This document shows, piece by piece, positions 1-6,269 of a stretch of DNA of 8,545 bases; the first letter of the stretch is position 1; each line of letters opens with the position of its first letter. The notes beneath the pieces were generated by a model that saw only the letters and a list, made by a program, of their open reading frames with translations, was not told where the DNA came from and made no database searches. Source of the stretch: Bacteroidota bacterium (GTDB taxonomy: Bacteria; Bacteroidota; Bacteroidia; Bacteroidales; Prolixibacteraceae). The translations under genes were made by a program, and so were the position numbers. The stretch is from contig JAUYEQ010000179.1 of NCBI GenBank assembly GCA_030691295.1, positions 1-8,545 of the forward strand. Reading direction: 5' to 3'.

Positions 1-207
1 CCCAATTTCCGCCCGGCCAATTATGAGTGGATGATTACCTTCTTCTGCAAGTTGTGGCAAATATCTGGCGGCATTTTGCGAAAAACTATTCCCAATCAGA
101 AACAACCGTATAGTATCCGGTTTATTGAAATTCTGAGCATTGATAAAAGTAAATGTCAGTAAGAATAAAAATGAGAAAATAGTTCTTAAAAAGTTGTGTC
201 TGTTCAT
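1..207 (-). CDS. DUF4886-type secreted protein, N-terminal part (runs off left edge)
   Basis: The reading frame starts at an ATG at 207 and stays open for 69 codons to the window edge, so the C-terminus is missing. Residues 1-24 form a signal peptide: MNRHNFLR, then a Phe/Leu-rich core, ending INA before QNF, a likely signal peptidase I site. Mature residues 33-69 contain IRLFLIGNSFSQNAARYLPQLA and then IIGRAEIG. This is the opening of the DUF4886 family, an SGNH-hydrolase-like fold in which GNSFS takes the place of the GDS block carrying the nucleophilic serine. The family is common next to Bacteroidota carbohydrate-degradation genes and may act as a periplasmic or surface esterase, but its substrate is not established. 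It is the last visible gene of the minus-strand operon, 42 nt after the ROK-like gene. The family call is good; the function is inference because the rest of the active site is not visible. Confidence 0.75.
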   Translation of the reverse strand, partial: MNRHNFLRTIFSFLFLLTFTFINAQNFNKPDTIRLFLIGNSFSQNAARYLPQLAEEGNHPLIIGRAEIG

Positions 208-249
208 TTTGTGTGTTTATTGTGTGTTTTTATTCAATCATAAAACCGA

Positions 250-732
250 TTACTTTCTTTTCTGTTCCCTGGCAAAACAGGCAGCTCCCACCGCTCCTGA
301 AAAATCGCCGTATTGTGCTTTTACTATTTCGGTTTGGTTTCCACCGGCTCTCCACTCGTATTTGTCCATGAAGTTTTCAAGAGGTTCAAACAAATCATTC
401 CCTGCTTCGGCAATACCACCGCCAATAATGATCATTTCGGGCGAAAGAATATTGGTGATTGAGGCAAGTCCAATGGCTAACTTTTTCACCGAAGTAAGCC
501 ATATTTCTTTTGCAAAGCTATCTCCATTCCTGAAAGCTTCCAACAGTTGATAGGTGCAATGAAGCTTAGTTTTCACATCCTGTACAGCCGAATGAACAGC
601 ATTCTTCCACACGGCATCATCGCCGTCGTTGGTGGGAAGATATTGCCGATAGACAATATTTCCCAGTTTATCAATGGCCACTGCTTTAATTCTCGACCCA
701 CCAAGGTCAACTCCAATTGTAATTGTCGGCAT
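250..732 (-). CDS. ROK-family sugar kinase with large in-frame central deletion, probably inactive
   Basis: The frame gives 160 residues, while ROK glucokinase-type proteins are usually about 290-320. Residues 4-53 are a normal ROK start: IGVDLGGSRIKAVAID is the phosphate-1/ATP loop. Residues 60-155 are a normal ROK end: TYQLLEAFRNGD, then IGLASITNILSPEMIIIGGGIAEAG, then GAVGAA. The whole middle is absent, including the catalytic Asp region, the glucose-binding His and the CxCGxxGC-like zinc motif of the family. The joint lies near residues 55-60 (about 552-570 on the plus strand) and keeps frame. The start ATG is 2 nt after the stop of the URO-D-like gene, so the two are likely translationally coupled. 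A full-length ancestor would have phosphorylated a hexose released by the pathway. The present product lacks the active centre and is best read as a decaying gene, or as an assembly collapse. The family call is confident; loss of activity is inferred. Confidence 0.8.
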   Translation of the reverse strand: MPTITIGVDLGGSRIKAVAIDKLGNIVYRQYLPTNDGDDAVWKNAVHSAVQDVKTKLHCTYQLLEAFRNGDSFAKEIWLTSVKKLAIGLASITNILSPEMIIIGGGIAEAGNDLFEPLENFMDKYEWRAGGNQTEIVKAQYGDFSGAVGAACFAREQKRK

Positions 733-734
733 TT

Positions 735-1997
735 TTATTTTCTTCCGTTAAATTCCTTTATTGCGTCAACCATTGCCACAATATTTTCTACCGGAACGTT
801 TGCCTGAATGTTGTGAACGGTGTTGAACACGAACCCGCCATCTTTGGCAAAAATTTCGCACAAGCGAAGAACTTCTTCCCGCACTTTTTCGGGAGACGCG
901 TAAGGCAGCGTTTTTTGTGTGTCGATTCCTCCTCCCCAGAAAACAAGGTCTTTCCCGTAGGTCTTTTTCAGGTGTACCGGTTCCATTCCTCTGGCATTCA
1001 CCTGCACCGGATTAATGATATCAAAACCGGCAGCGATAAACCGCGACATGAACGACTCAACCGCACCACACGAGTGTTTAAATGTCTTCCAGTTGGTATT
1101 GGCATGCACCCAGTCGTTGATCCGCCGGTAATAAGGCAACCACAAATCGTCGAACAGTTCAGGAGCGCAAAAAGTCGAGTCCTGCGTTCCAAAATCGGTT
1201 CCGCAGATATAAACAGCATCCACATTGTCGCCAATAACCTTATGCAAACGGCTGAAATTTTCAAGGGCAATTTCGGATTGGCGGTCAAATATGGCCCGGA
1301 TATAATCGGGACGCATGAGGATGCTCATGTACCATTCGGTGATATCGCGGATAACTTTCGGATCTTTCAGTTTTATACCGGGAATATGGGCAATGTCGCC
1401 CAGGGCTGTTCCGCCAAGCCCGGCAACCACTGCCTTTCCTGTGGCACGCGCTTTTTGAGTGGTTGCTGCCCAATAGTCCAGATCACTGTCGGAAACCAAT
1501 CCGTATTCTTCGAGATTGTCTTTGGGGTCAAGTTCCTCCTCAACAATTGGTTTCTGCCTGATGATCGCATCGAAAAAGAAACTGCTTCGCGGCATTCGTC
1601 CTGAAGGTGAAGCAGAAGTATCGCCTTCAGGATACATCAACACATCACCATTTTCGTCATTCGTGGTGCGAAAACCTTCAGGAACCAGCACTGTTTGCCC
1701 CCACGGAGTGAGATATCCCATCAATGGTTCGTGGTTGTAAAATCCAAATCCGTTCTTTCTGCCGCGGGCTGCAATCGCGTCAACGCCCATTATTTCAATC
1801 AATTCGTCATCCACTTCGCCCAGCATTTGGTACGGATCGGTTATCCGAACCGGCTTAGTTTCAAGACCATAATATTTCCGGAGATTTTCGATCGAAAGGG
1901 CATGAATTCCGGTAACGGAAGTCGATCCAAAATCTACCACCAACCGATCAGGCTGCTTGTGATTTACCGTTAAATCAAAACGTTCTTTTGATGTCAT
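735..1997 (-). CDS. Uroporphyrinogen-decarboxylase-like (URO-D/MtaA superfamily) protein
   Basis: This 420-residue protein has the TIM-barrel pattern of the URO-D superfamily, which includes HemE and the corrinoid:CoM methyltransferases MtaA/CmuA. It is longer than true HemE (about 340-355 residues) and lies in a sugar operon, so it is probably not the haem enzyme. Visible marks are the start TSKERFDLTVNHKQPDR, then DFGSTSVTGIH (22-32), KHSCGAVESFM (307-317) and FNTVHNIQANVP (391-402). H308 and C310 match the HxC zinc ligands of the methyltransferase branch; where those enzymes have a second Cys, this one has H395. I chose the ATG at 1997, 11 nt after the upstream stop. An in-frame ATG at 2036 would add 13 poorly conserved-looking residues and overlap the upstream gene. 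Such proteins recur in Bacteroidota carbohydrate loci with no settled reaction; methyl transfer or decarboxylation of a sugar-derived compound is possible. Confidence 0.8.
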   Translation of the reverse strand: MTSKERFDLTVNHKQPDRLVVDFGSTSVTGIHALSIENLRKYYGLETKPVRITDPYQMLGEVDDELIEIMGVDAIAARGRKNGFGFYNHEPLMGYLTPWGQTVLVPEGFRTTNDENGDVLMYPEGDTSASPSGRMPRSSFFFDAIIRQKPIVEEELDPKDNLEEYGLVSDSDLDYWAATTQKARATGKAVVAGLGGTALGDIAHIPGIKLKDPKVIRDITEWYMSILMRPDYIRAIFDRQSEIALENFSRLHKVIGDNVDAVYICGTDFGTQDSTFCAPELFDDLWLPYYRRINDWVHANTNWKTFKHSCGAVESFMSRFIAAGFDIINPVQVNARGMEPVHLKKTYGKDLVFWGGGIDTQKTLPYASPEKVREEVLRLCEIFAKDGGFVFNTVHNIQANVPVENIVAMVDAIKEFNGRK

Positions 1998-2008
1998 AAA
2001 TTTGAAGT

Positions 2009-3493
2009 TTAGACAGGCATTGCCGGCAAGCTCCAACCATCCCGGTAGGTATGTTTGATGTAACTGTTCGCGGTTTCGAGTGCATTGAATTTGGCATACT
2101 GGGTATTAAAATGTGGATGCCCGTCAATCACTTTAAACTCATCCGAAGTCACAATTTTGAGTTCGTCGGTGGCTGAAATGTTGGTGAACCGCATATTCTC
2201 AGCATCCCATTTCAATGTTTTATTCAGGTTTTGCAGGCGAATTGCCAGAACGCCTAATAACACCATTTCGTTGAACGGACCTGAATACCCGAAATGCGAA
2301 GTGCCTTCAATCCGGTTTTCAGGAGATTCTTTACAGGCTCTTATCCAGTCCTGTTCGTGCGGCCCGTCCACATATCCAACAGCTCCGGGAATACGTCTCA
2401 AATATGGAGTAACAATTGGTTTTCTGCCCGAAAGGAGACGGGGATTAAAACCACCGCAACCGGTAATCAGGGTATCTTTTGAACCCACAAAAATGCAACC
2501 GCCAAGTCCGTCAGCCATCAGGTTTTCACCTTCGGGCAATAAATCCGGCCGACGCGGAAGGATTCCTCCATCGTACCAAAACACTTTAACGGCAGGCATT
2601 TCCTGATTCTTCACATTCGCACGGGCCGGAAAATCGAACTCAACTGTTTCGGCCTGTGGAGCGCTTTCGGTATTCACCTGAGTCGAACTTCCGGAAACTT
2701 TTTCAGGATAACCCAATTTGAGCGACTGGTAAACCGGGTCGAGCACATGACAGGCCATGTCGCCAAAAGCCCCGGTTCCGAAATCCCACCATCCCCGCCA
2801 GTTCCAGGGAGTATAAATACTGTGAAACGGACGCATGGGCGCAGGTCCGATAAATAAATCCCAGTTCAGGGTAGCCGGAGGTGTCATCTTTTCGGTTGGG
2901 CGTTGCAAACCCTGTGGCCATATCGGGCGGTCCGTCCAGGCATGAACTTCTTTTACTTCGCCAATCTCGCCATTCCAAATCCACTCGCAAACCTGACGAA
3001 CTCCATCGCCCGAGTTGCCCTGATTTCCCATCTGTGTGGCTACTTTGTGCTTTGCCGCGAGTTTGGTCAGCAAGCGCGATTCGTAAACCGAATGTGTCAA
3101 TGGTTTCTGGCAGTACACATGTTTTCCCATCGACAATGCAGTGGCCGCAACAAGTGCATGGGTATGATCGGCTGTCGCAACCATTACGCCATCAATCGAT
3201 TTGCCCATTTCATCGAACATCTTCCGCCAGTCGTAGTATCGTTTCGCCTTAGGAAATTCGTTAAAACATTTTTCAGAATATTTCCAGTCAATGTCGCAAA
3301 GACCGATAATATTTTCGGTATTCATTCCCACCAGATTTGGATGGCCTTTGCCACCCACTCCAATTCCAACAATATTCAGTTTATCGCTGGGGGCACGATG
3401 TCCCAAACCACTCACGGCCATGCCGGGAACAATCGAAATTCCTGCTGTGGCCACTGAAGCCTTCTTTAAAAATTCGCGTCTTGAAGTATTCAT
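2009..3493 (-). CDS. Tat-exported Gfo/Idh/MocA family oxidoreductase
   Basis: The protein is 494 residues, usual for the exported Bacteroidota branch of this family. It starts with a twin-arginine signal (SRREFLK at residues 4-10, then a hydrophobic stretch to about 30), so the enzyme is folded with its cofactor in the cytoplasm and sent to the periplasm. The Rossmann fold follows: IVGIGVGGKG (41-50), acidic CDID at 66-69, ATADHTHA (106-113). The usual EKP motif appears as QKP (129-131). The C-terminal alpha/beta domain carries GAFGDMACHVLDP (242-254), where D246 and H250 correspond to the catalytic region. The family oxidises or reduces sugar hydroxyls with tightly bound NAD(P). Placed next to a DUF1080 hydrolase, a role as glycoside 3-dehydrogenase that makes 3-keto-glycosides is likely but inferred. 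The gene lies 18 nt after the DUF1080 gene. The family is certain; the substrate is unknown. Confidence 0.92.
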   Translation of the reverse strand: MNTSRREFLKKASVATAGISIVPGMAVSGLGHRAPSDKLNIVGIGVGGKGHPNLVGMNTENIIGLCDIDWKYSEKCFNEFPKAKRYYDWRKMFDEMGKSIDGVMVATADHTHALVAATALSMGKHVYCQKPLTHSVYESRLLTKLAAKHKVATQMGNQGNSGDGVRQVCEWIWNGEIGEVKEVHAWTDRPIWPQGLQRPTEKMTPPATLNWDLFIGPAPMRPFHSIYTPWNWRGWWDFGTGAFGDMACHVLDPVYQSLKLGYPEKVSGSSTQVNTESAPQAETVEFDFPARANVKNQEMPAVKVFWYDGGILPRRPDLLPEGENLMADGLGGCIFVGSKDTLITGCGGFNPRLLSGRKPIVTPYLRRIPGAVGYVDGPHEQDWIRACKESPENRIEGTSHFGYSGPFNEMVLLGVLAIRLQNLNKTLKWDAENMRFTNISATDELKIVTSDEFKVIDGHPHFNTQYAKFNALETANSYIKHTYRDGWSLPAMPV

Positions 3494-3511
3494 CTTTTTC
3501 AGGTAAATCGG

Positions 3512-4273
3512 CTAAATTTCCTTGATCTTGATATTCCTGTACCACACTTTTGTTCCGTGGTTCTGAAGCGAAATATGTCCTTCATCGAATTTACCGTAAT
3601 CCGGAAAATCGGCCCATTTGCCACTGTTGCGCAGTTTGGTCCATTCATCTGAATACTTTTCATATTCAACCACCACTTCTCCATTCAGGATTTGTGTTAC
3701 ATGGTTTCCGTTTACCACCAATAAAACCTGGTTCCATTCGCCAACTGGTTTATAGGGCTTCGTTTTGGGTGGGTACATGGCGTAATTGGCTCCGCATATT
3801 TGCCAGTCTTCCAATTTGTCGGGCCAGTTTTCATGGTCCATCACCTGAAATTCAGGGCCGGTTTCGTATGGAAATTTATATTTGGGATCTTCGGCTACCT
3901 GAAAAATTATTCCACTGTTGGCGCCGGGTGTTAATTTAAATTCGACACTGAAAGCAAAATTTTTGTAGGTCTTGTCGGTAATAATGTCCTGGCTTTCGCC
4001 ACCGCCTTCCGTGGTCATTGTAAAAGCGGCATCTTCAATGATCCAGCAATCGGGGATTCCCTGCATATTGTAACCATGCCATCCGGTAGTGTTTTCACCG
4101 TCAAAAAGGAGATTCCACCCTTTGCTCTTTTCCGAATCAGCCAGTGTGTTCGGATTTGCGGAACGATCGATTTCACCAAAAAGGCTTAACGGATCTTTTT
4201 TTTCAGGAGCATTGCATGATGCTACTAAAAACAGAACCAGTCCAAAAAATAAGGTAGTTGCTTGATTTTTCAT
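3512..4273 (-). CDS. DUF1080 / 3-keto-disaccharide hydrolase-domain lipoprotein
   Basis: This 253-residue protein begins with a lipoprotein signal: MKNQATT, a hydrophobic core, then FLVASC with C20 as the lipidated cysteine. After a short linker the DUF1080 domain (a concanavalin-like beta sandwich) covers residues about 52-252. It opens with GWNLLFDGENTTGWHGY (52-68), passes through FSVEFKLTPGANSGIIFQV and GPEFQVMDHEN, and closes with GHISLQNHGTKVWYRNIKIKEI. All of these are hallmark positions of the family. Pfam names the family 3-keto-disaccharide hydrolase; members cleave glycosides that a Gfo/Idh enzyme has first oxidised at C3. The protein would sit on the outer membrane. The +2 to +7 residues NAPEKK contain charge but no clear acidic surface-export signal, so facing the periplasm is as likely as surface exposure. 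It lies 32 nt after the dehydrogenase gene and 18 nt before the oxidoreductase. The domain call is strong; the exact glycoside is unknown. Confidence 0.92.
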   Translation of the reverse strand: MKNQATTLFFGLVLFLVASCNAPEKKDPLSLFGEIDRSANPNTLADSEKSKGWNLLFDGENTTGWHGYNMQGIPDCWIIEDAAFTMTTEGGGESQDIITDKTYKNFAFSVEFKLTPGANSGIIFQVAEDPKYKFPYETGPEFQVMDHENWPDKLEDWQICGANYAMYPPKTKPYKPVGEWNQVLLVVNGNHVTQILNGEVVVEYEKYSDEWTKLRNSGKWADFPDYGKFDEGHISLQNHGTKVWYRNIKIKEI

Positions 4274-4305
4274 TTTAGATTAGTTTTAAGTTTATAATTG
4301 TGGAA

Positions 4306-5352
4306 CTACTTGAAATCGAGTAATATCTTGATGTTTTCTGCGGGATTTTCATCCAGAATTTCGAACCCCCTCTGGGTTTGTGAACCGTGGAGTACCTGCG
4401 AAATCAACGCTTCAGGTTTGAGGCGACCATATTTGAGGTGCTCAATGGCCTCAGCAAATTCGCCATGACTAACCCTTGATGACACAATTTTTGCTTCTTT
4501 CCAAATCAATTCCCTGAATACAACCGGTGCAGGTTCGTTGCCCAAACCAAGTACACAAACCGTTCCGCCGCCACAAACACTTTGAATACAACCACGGACC
4601 GGATTCACCAAACCTTCTATTTCGTGGGCATGTCCAACAGCTTCAAAAGCAATATCCACCCCTTTTCCAGCGGTTTCTGCTTTGATTCGCTCCACCGGAT
4701 TTTCCTTTAACGCATTTATTGGTATTACATTTTCGTAATATTTTGAGCCAATAGCCAATCTGGGTTCCAGAATATCGACCATAAAAACAGTATTTTCGGT
4801 CACTGTGCGCACTGCTTCGAGGATGCAAAGTCCAATTTTCCCGGATCCCCAAATTACCACTGTATCGCCTTTCTGAACATTGGCGCGGTTTTTAGCGTGA
4901 CAGCCAATGCTCAAAACTTCAATCAGCGCAACATGTTCATCAGGTATATTTGCCGGAACTTTATACAACATGGAAGGCGGAAGTGATATAAATTGAGCGA
5001 ATCCGCCATCGGAGTCAATACCGATGAGTTTTAAACTGGTACACGCTGGGAAATGACCTCTCAAACATGCGGGACAAGTTCCGCACCAGATGATCGGATC
5101 GGGAGCCACTTTGTCGCCTACGTCCCATCCTTCAACCCCCTCGCCCACTTCAGCAACCAGTCCGCCAAATTCATGACCCATGATCATCGGAGTTTTGGTT
5201 CGCGGATGGAATTCGCCCTTGTGTATATGCTGATCGCTTCCGCAGATACAACCATAAGTAACCTGAATCAATACTTCGCCCGGTTTGCATGAAGGTTTTT
5301 CCACATCCAACCATTCAACTTTGTTGTACTCAGTTAATACTGCTGCTTTCAT
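4306..5352 (-). CDS. Zinc-dependent medium-chain dehydrogenase (alcohol/polyol/threonine dehydrogenase-like)
   Basis: This 348-residue protein is the usual length of the zinc MDR family and has every key residue. Catalytic zinc ligands are C37 (CGSD), H60-E61 (GHEFGG) and probably E145. Structural zinc ligands are C90, C93, C96 and C104 in the CGTCPACLRGHFPAC segment. The cofactor loop GSGKIG is at 169-174, and an acidic D193 at the end of beta-2 points to NAD rather than NADP. No signal peptide is present, so it is cytoplasmic. Relatives are sorbitol, threonine and butanediol dehydrogenases. In this operon it probably oxidises a sugar or polyol released by the periplasmic keto-sugar steps, but substrate cannot be read from sequence. 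It is the first gene of the operon, with a likely promoter and palindromic operator within 90 nt upstream. The start ATG at 5352 fits the conserved MKAAVL opening. No Shine-Dalgarno is seen, as is common in Bacteroidota. Confidence 0.92.
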   Translation of the reverse strand: MKAAVLTEYNKVEWLDVEKPSCKPGEVLIQVTYGCICGSDQHIHKGEFHPRTKTPMIMGHEFGGLVAEVGEGVEGWDVGDKVAPDPIIWCGTCPACLRGHFPACTSLKLIGIDSDGGFAQFISLPPSMLYKVPANIPDEHVALIEVLSIGCHAKNRANVQKGDTVVIWGSGKIGLCILEAVRTVTENTVFMVDILEPRLAIGSKYYENVIPINALKENPVERIKAETAGKGVDIAFEAVGHAHEIEGLVNPVRGCIQSVCGGGTVCVLGLGNEPAPVVFRELIWKEAKIVSSRVSHGEFAEAIEHLKYGRLKPEALISQVLHGSQTQRGFEILDENPAENIKILLDFK

Positions 5353-5398
5353 ATTAAATTGTTTTTTCTGAAAAATCTAGTAAAACCATTTGATTTTT

Positions 5399-5432
5399 CA
5401 AAAGTATGAAATTTACCAGTTAAGTAACCAAA
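5399..5432 (-). promoter_or_regulatory. Probable Bacteroidota-type promoter of the dehydrogenase operon
   Basis: On the minus strand a -7 box TACTTTTG (5406-5399) matches TAnnTTTG perfectly. A TTTG (5432-5429) lies 22 nt upstream as a -33 box; the spacing is slightly longer than the usual 19-21. The start point would be near 5393, giving a leader of about 40 nt before the ATG at 5352. It is placed correctly for the first gene of the operon. It is a pattern match only. Confidence 0.5.
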
Positions 5433-5443
5433 ATCCGGATTTT
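5430..5443. promoter_or_regulatory. 14-bp perfect palindrome, candidate operator
   Basis: AAAATCCGGATTTT is a perfect palindrome that overlaps the predicted -33 box of the dehydrogenase operon. Binding of a dimeric repressor here would block the promoter. No regulator gene is present in the window, so the protein that would bind is unknown. Confidence 0.4.
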
Positions 5444-5448
5444 TCGAA

Positions 5449-5462
5449 TGCTTGTGCAAGCA
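5449..5462. repeat. Short inverted repeat upstream of the operon promoter
   Basis: TGCTTG and CAAGCA form 6-bp arms around a 2-nt centre. The centre is about 19 bp, near two helical turns, from the centre of the palindrome at 5430-5443, so the two could be paired binding sites. It is short enough to be chance. Confidence 0.25.
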
Positions 5463-5526
5463 AAAAAAGAGGGGTTTGAATGTGATTTGAACCTTAACGA
5501 AACTGTTGAATTGGGAAAAAAGGCAG

Positions 5527-5572
5527 AAAAACAAAAAGGGCAACCATCTTTATTATAGATAATTACCCTTTG
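5527..5572 (-). terminator. Rho-independent terminator after tRNA-His
   Basis: On the minus strand AAAGGGTAA (5571-5563) pairs with TTGCCCTTT (5543-5535), with one G-U pair. The loop can itself pair through ATCT and AGAT. The stem runs directly into TTTTTGTTTTT. It lies about 15 nt beyond the tRNA CCA end and before the operon promoter, so it ends the tRNA transcript and insulates the operon. Confidence 0.75.
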
Positions 5573-5586
5573 TTTCATTTACTTAG

Positions 5587-5664
5587 TGGGGTGGATGATG
5601 GGATTTGAACCCACGACCCCTGGAACCACAATCCAGTGCTCTAACCAGCTGAGCTACAACCACC
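5587..5664 (-). tRNA. tRNA-His (anticodon GUG)
   Basis: Read on the minus strand, the sequence folds into a full cloverleaf. The acceptor is GTGGTTG against CATCCAC, and the D arm is GCTC-AGCTGGTTA-GAGC. The anticodon stem CTGGA/TCCAG encloses loop TTGTGGT with anticodon GTG. The T arm is GTGGG-TTCAAAT-CCCAT. An extra 5' G (5664) opposite a C discriminator is the G-1:C73 identity mark of histidine tRNA. The 3' CCA is encoded (5589-5587). One acceptor pair (positions 5 and 68) is U-U. A promoter lies just upstream and a terminator just downstream, so it is a single-gene unit. Confidence 0.95.
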
Positions 5665-5683
5665 ATTTTTCGTTTTGAGGTTG

Positions 5684-5715
5684 CAAATATAGTATTTAAA
5701 TTTTTACTTGTGCAA
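5684..5715 (-). promoter_or_regulatory. Probable promoter of tRNA-His
   Basis: On the minus strand TATATTTG (5691-5684) fits the Bacteroidota -7 consensus TAnnTTTG, with TTG (5715-5713) 21 nt upstream as the -33 element. The start would lie near 5678, about 14 nt before the mature tRNA 5' end. It sits in the short gap after the PepSY-like gene, which has no obvious terminator of its own. Confidence 0.6.
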
Positions 5716-5737
5716 TACCCAACAGACGATTTTTTCC

Positions 5738-6136
5738 TTAAAGTTTGCTTTTATGAAGTAGTCCGCCCTTTTGGTTTAGAAGTAATGAGAAACGAATAAG
5801 TCCGTCATCGCGTACTATCAACTCATAGCCAACAACTTCCCCTTCACTTATTTCAATTACGTTCATCAATTCCCCGTGGGCTGCGGCTTTATCTTTTATG
5901 TGCTGAGGTGCAGATTGTATTGGCAGGTTCTTTTTCAGGTTAATAAGTTCTCCTGAAGAATCAAAACGGGAAATGTGTTCAATATCTTCAAGATAAAAAA
6001 TAGCTTCATAAAAATCATCGGTTTTAAGCCATTCTATATTCAATGATTCACCAAATTTTTGCGAAAAGGAACTTTGTACTTTCTGAGGTATCGTAACACT
6101 TGGGAAGTGAAATATTTTACTTAGTATGTTTTTCAT
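5738..6136 (-). CDS. Small PepSY-like (DUF2874-type) two-repeat protein, cytoplasmic
   Basis: This 132-residue protein has no signal peptide or membrane segment, although most relatives of this kind are periplasmic. It looks like two copies of the PepSY-like / beta-lactamase-inhibitor-like unit found in many Bacteroidota proteins. Residues about 16-66 run IPQKVQSSFSQKFGE, then NIEW, then FYEAIFYLEDIEHISRFDSSGEL. Residues about 77-126 run APQHIKDKAAAH, then VIEISEGEVVGYELIVRDDGLIRFSLLLNQKG. Each copy is a helix followed by beta strands ending in a Phe/Asp or Leu/Asn turn. The function of such small proteins is mostly unknown, and binding of another protein is a reasonable guess. It lies 133 nt downstream of the ECF sigma gene on the same strand and may be co-transcribed with it. 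The coding call is strong; the family call is moderate. Confidence 0.7.
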   Translation of the reverse strand: MKNILSKIFHFPSVTIPQKVQSSFSQKFGESLNIEWLKTDDFYEAIFYLEDIEHISRFDSSGELINLKKNLPIQSAPQHIKDKAAAHGELMNVIEISEGEVVGYELIVRDDGLIRFSLLLNQKGGLLHKSKL

Positions 6137-6187
6137 TGGTCTTTAATTATTGATGGTTAAAGTCAGTTTGGTTTTCGGACAATTATG

Positions 6188-6216
6188 GTTTGATCAGTTG
6201 ATGCCAGACATCAAAC
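6188..6216 (-). repeat. Overlapping hairpin-forming repeats upstream of the PepSY-like gene
   Basis: GTTTGAT (6188-6194) and ATCAAAC (6210-6216) can pair across 15 nt. Inside them TTGATG (6198-6203) and CATCAA (6209-6214) can pair across 5 nt. Both pairings use 6210-6214, so they exclude each other. They lie in the 133-nt gap between the sigma and PepSY-like genes. No T-run follows on the minus strand, so this is not a standard terminator. Confidence 0.3.
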
Positions 6217-6269
6217 GTTTCTCATTATAGACGTAAGACTATATAAATAGTAACGCCTTAATCAGTTAA

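Noticed and set aside
209..230. Two 11-bp near-identical tandem units (TTGTGTGTTTA / TTGTGTGTTTT) before the DUF4886 start
   Set aside because: Low-complexity TG/T sequence with only two units; likely polymerase slippage with no clear role.
723..1604. Long plus-strand open frame of 293 codons
   Set aside because: It lies wholly antisense to the ROK and URO-D-like genes, has no recognisable domain, and is rich in Cys/His/Phe in the way of antisense frames.
1998..2036. Earlier ATG for the URO-D-like gene at 2036
   Set aside because: It would overlap the upstream gene by 28 nt and add residues ahead of the typical SKERF opening; the ATG at 1997 fits better.
2903..3457. Plus-strand open frame of 184 codons
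   Set aside because: Antisense to the Gfo/Idh gene, whose motifs are unmistakable; the composition is not protein-like.
5349..5543. Minus-strand 64-codon frame before the dehydrogenase gene
   Set aside because: It begins inside the terminator stem, covers the promoter and has a Phe/Lys-rich product without any family signature.
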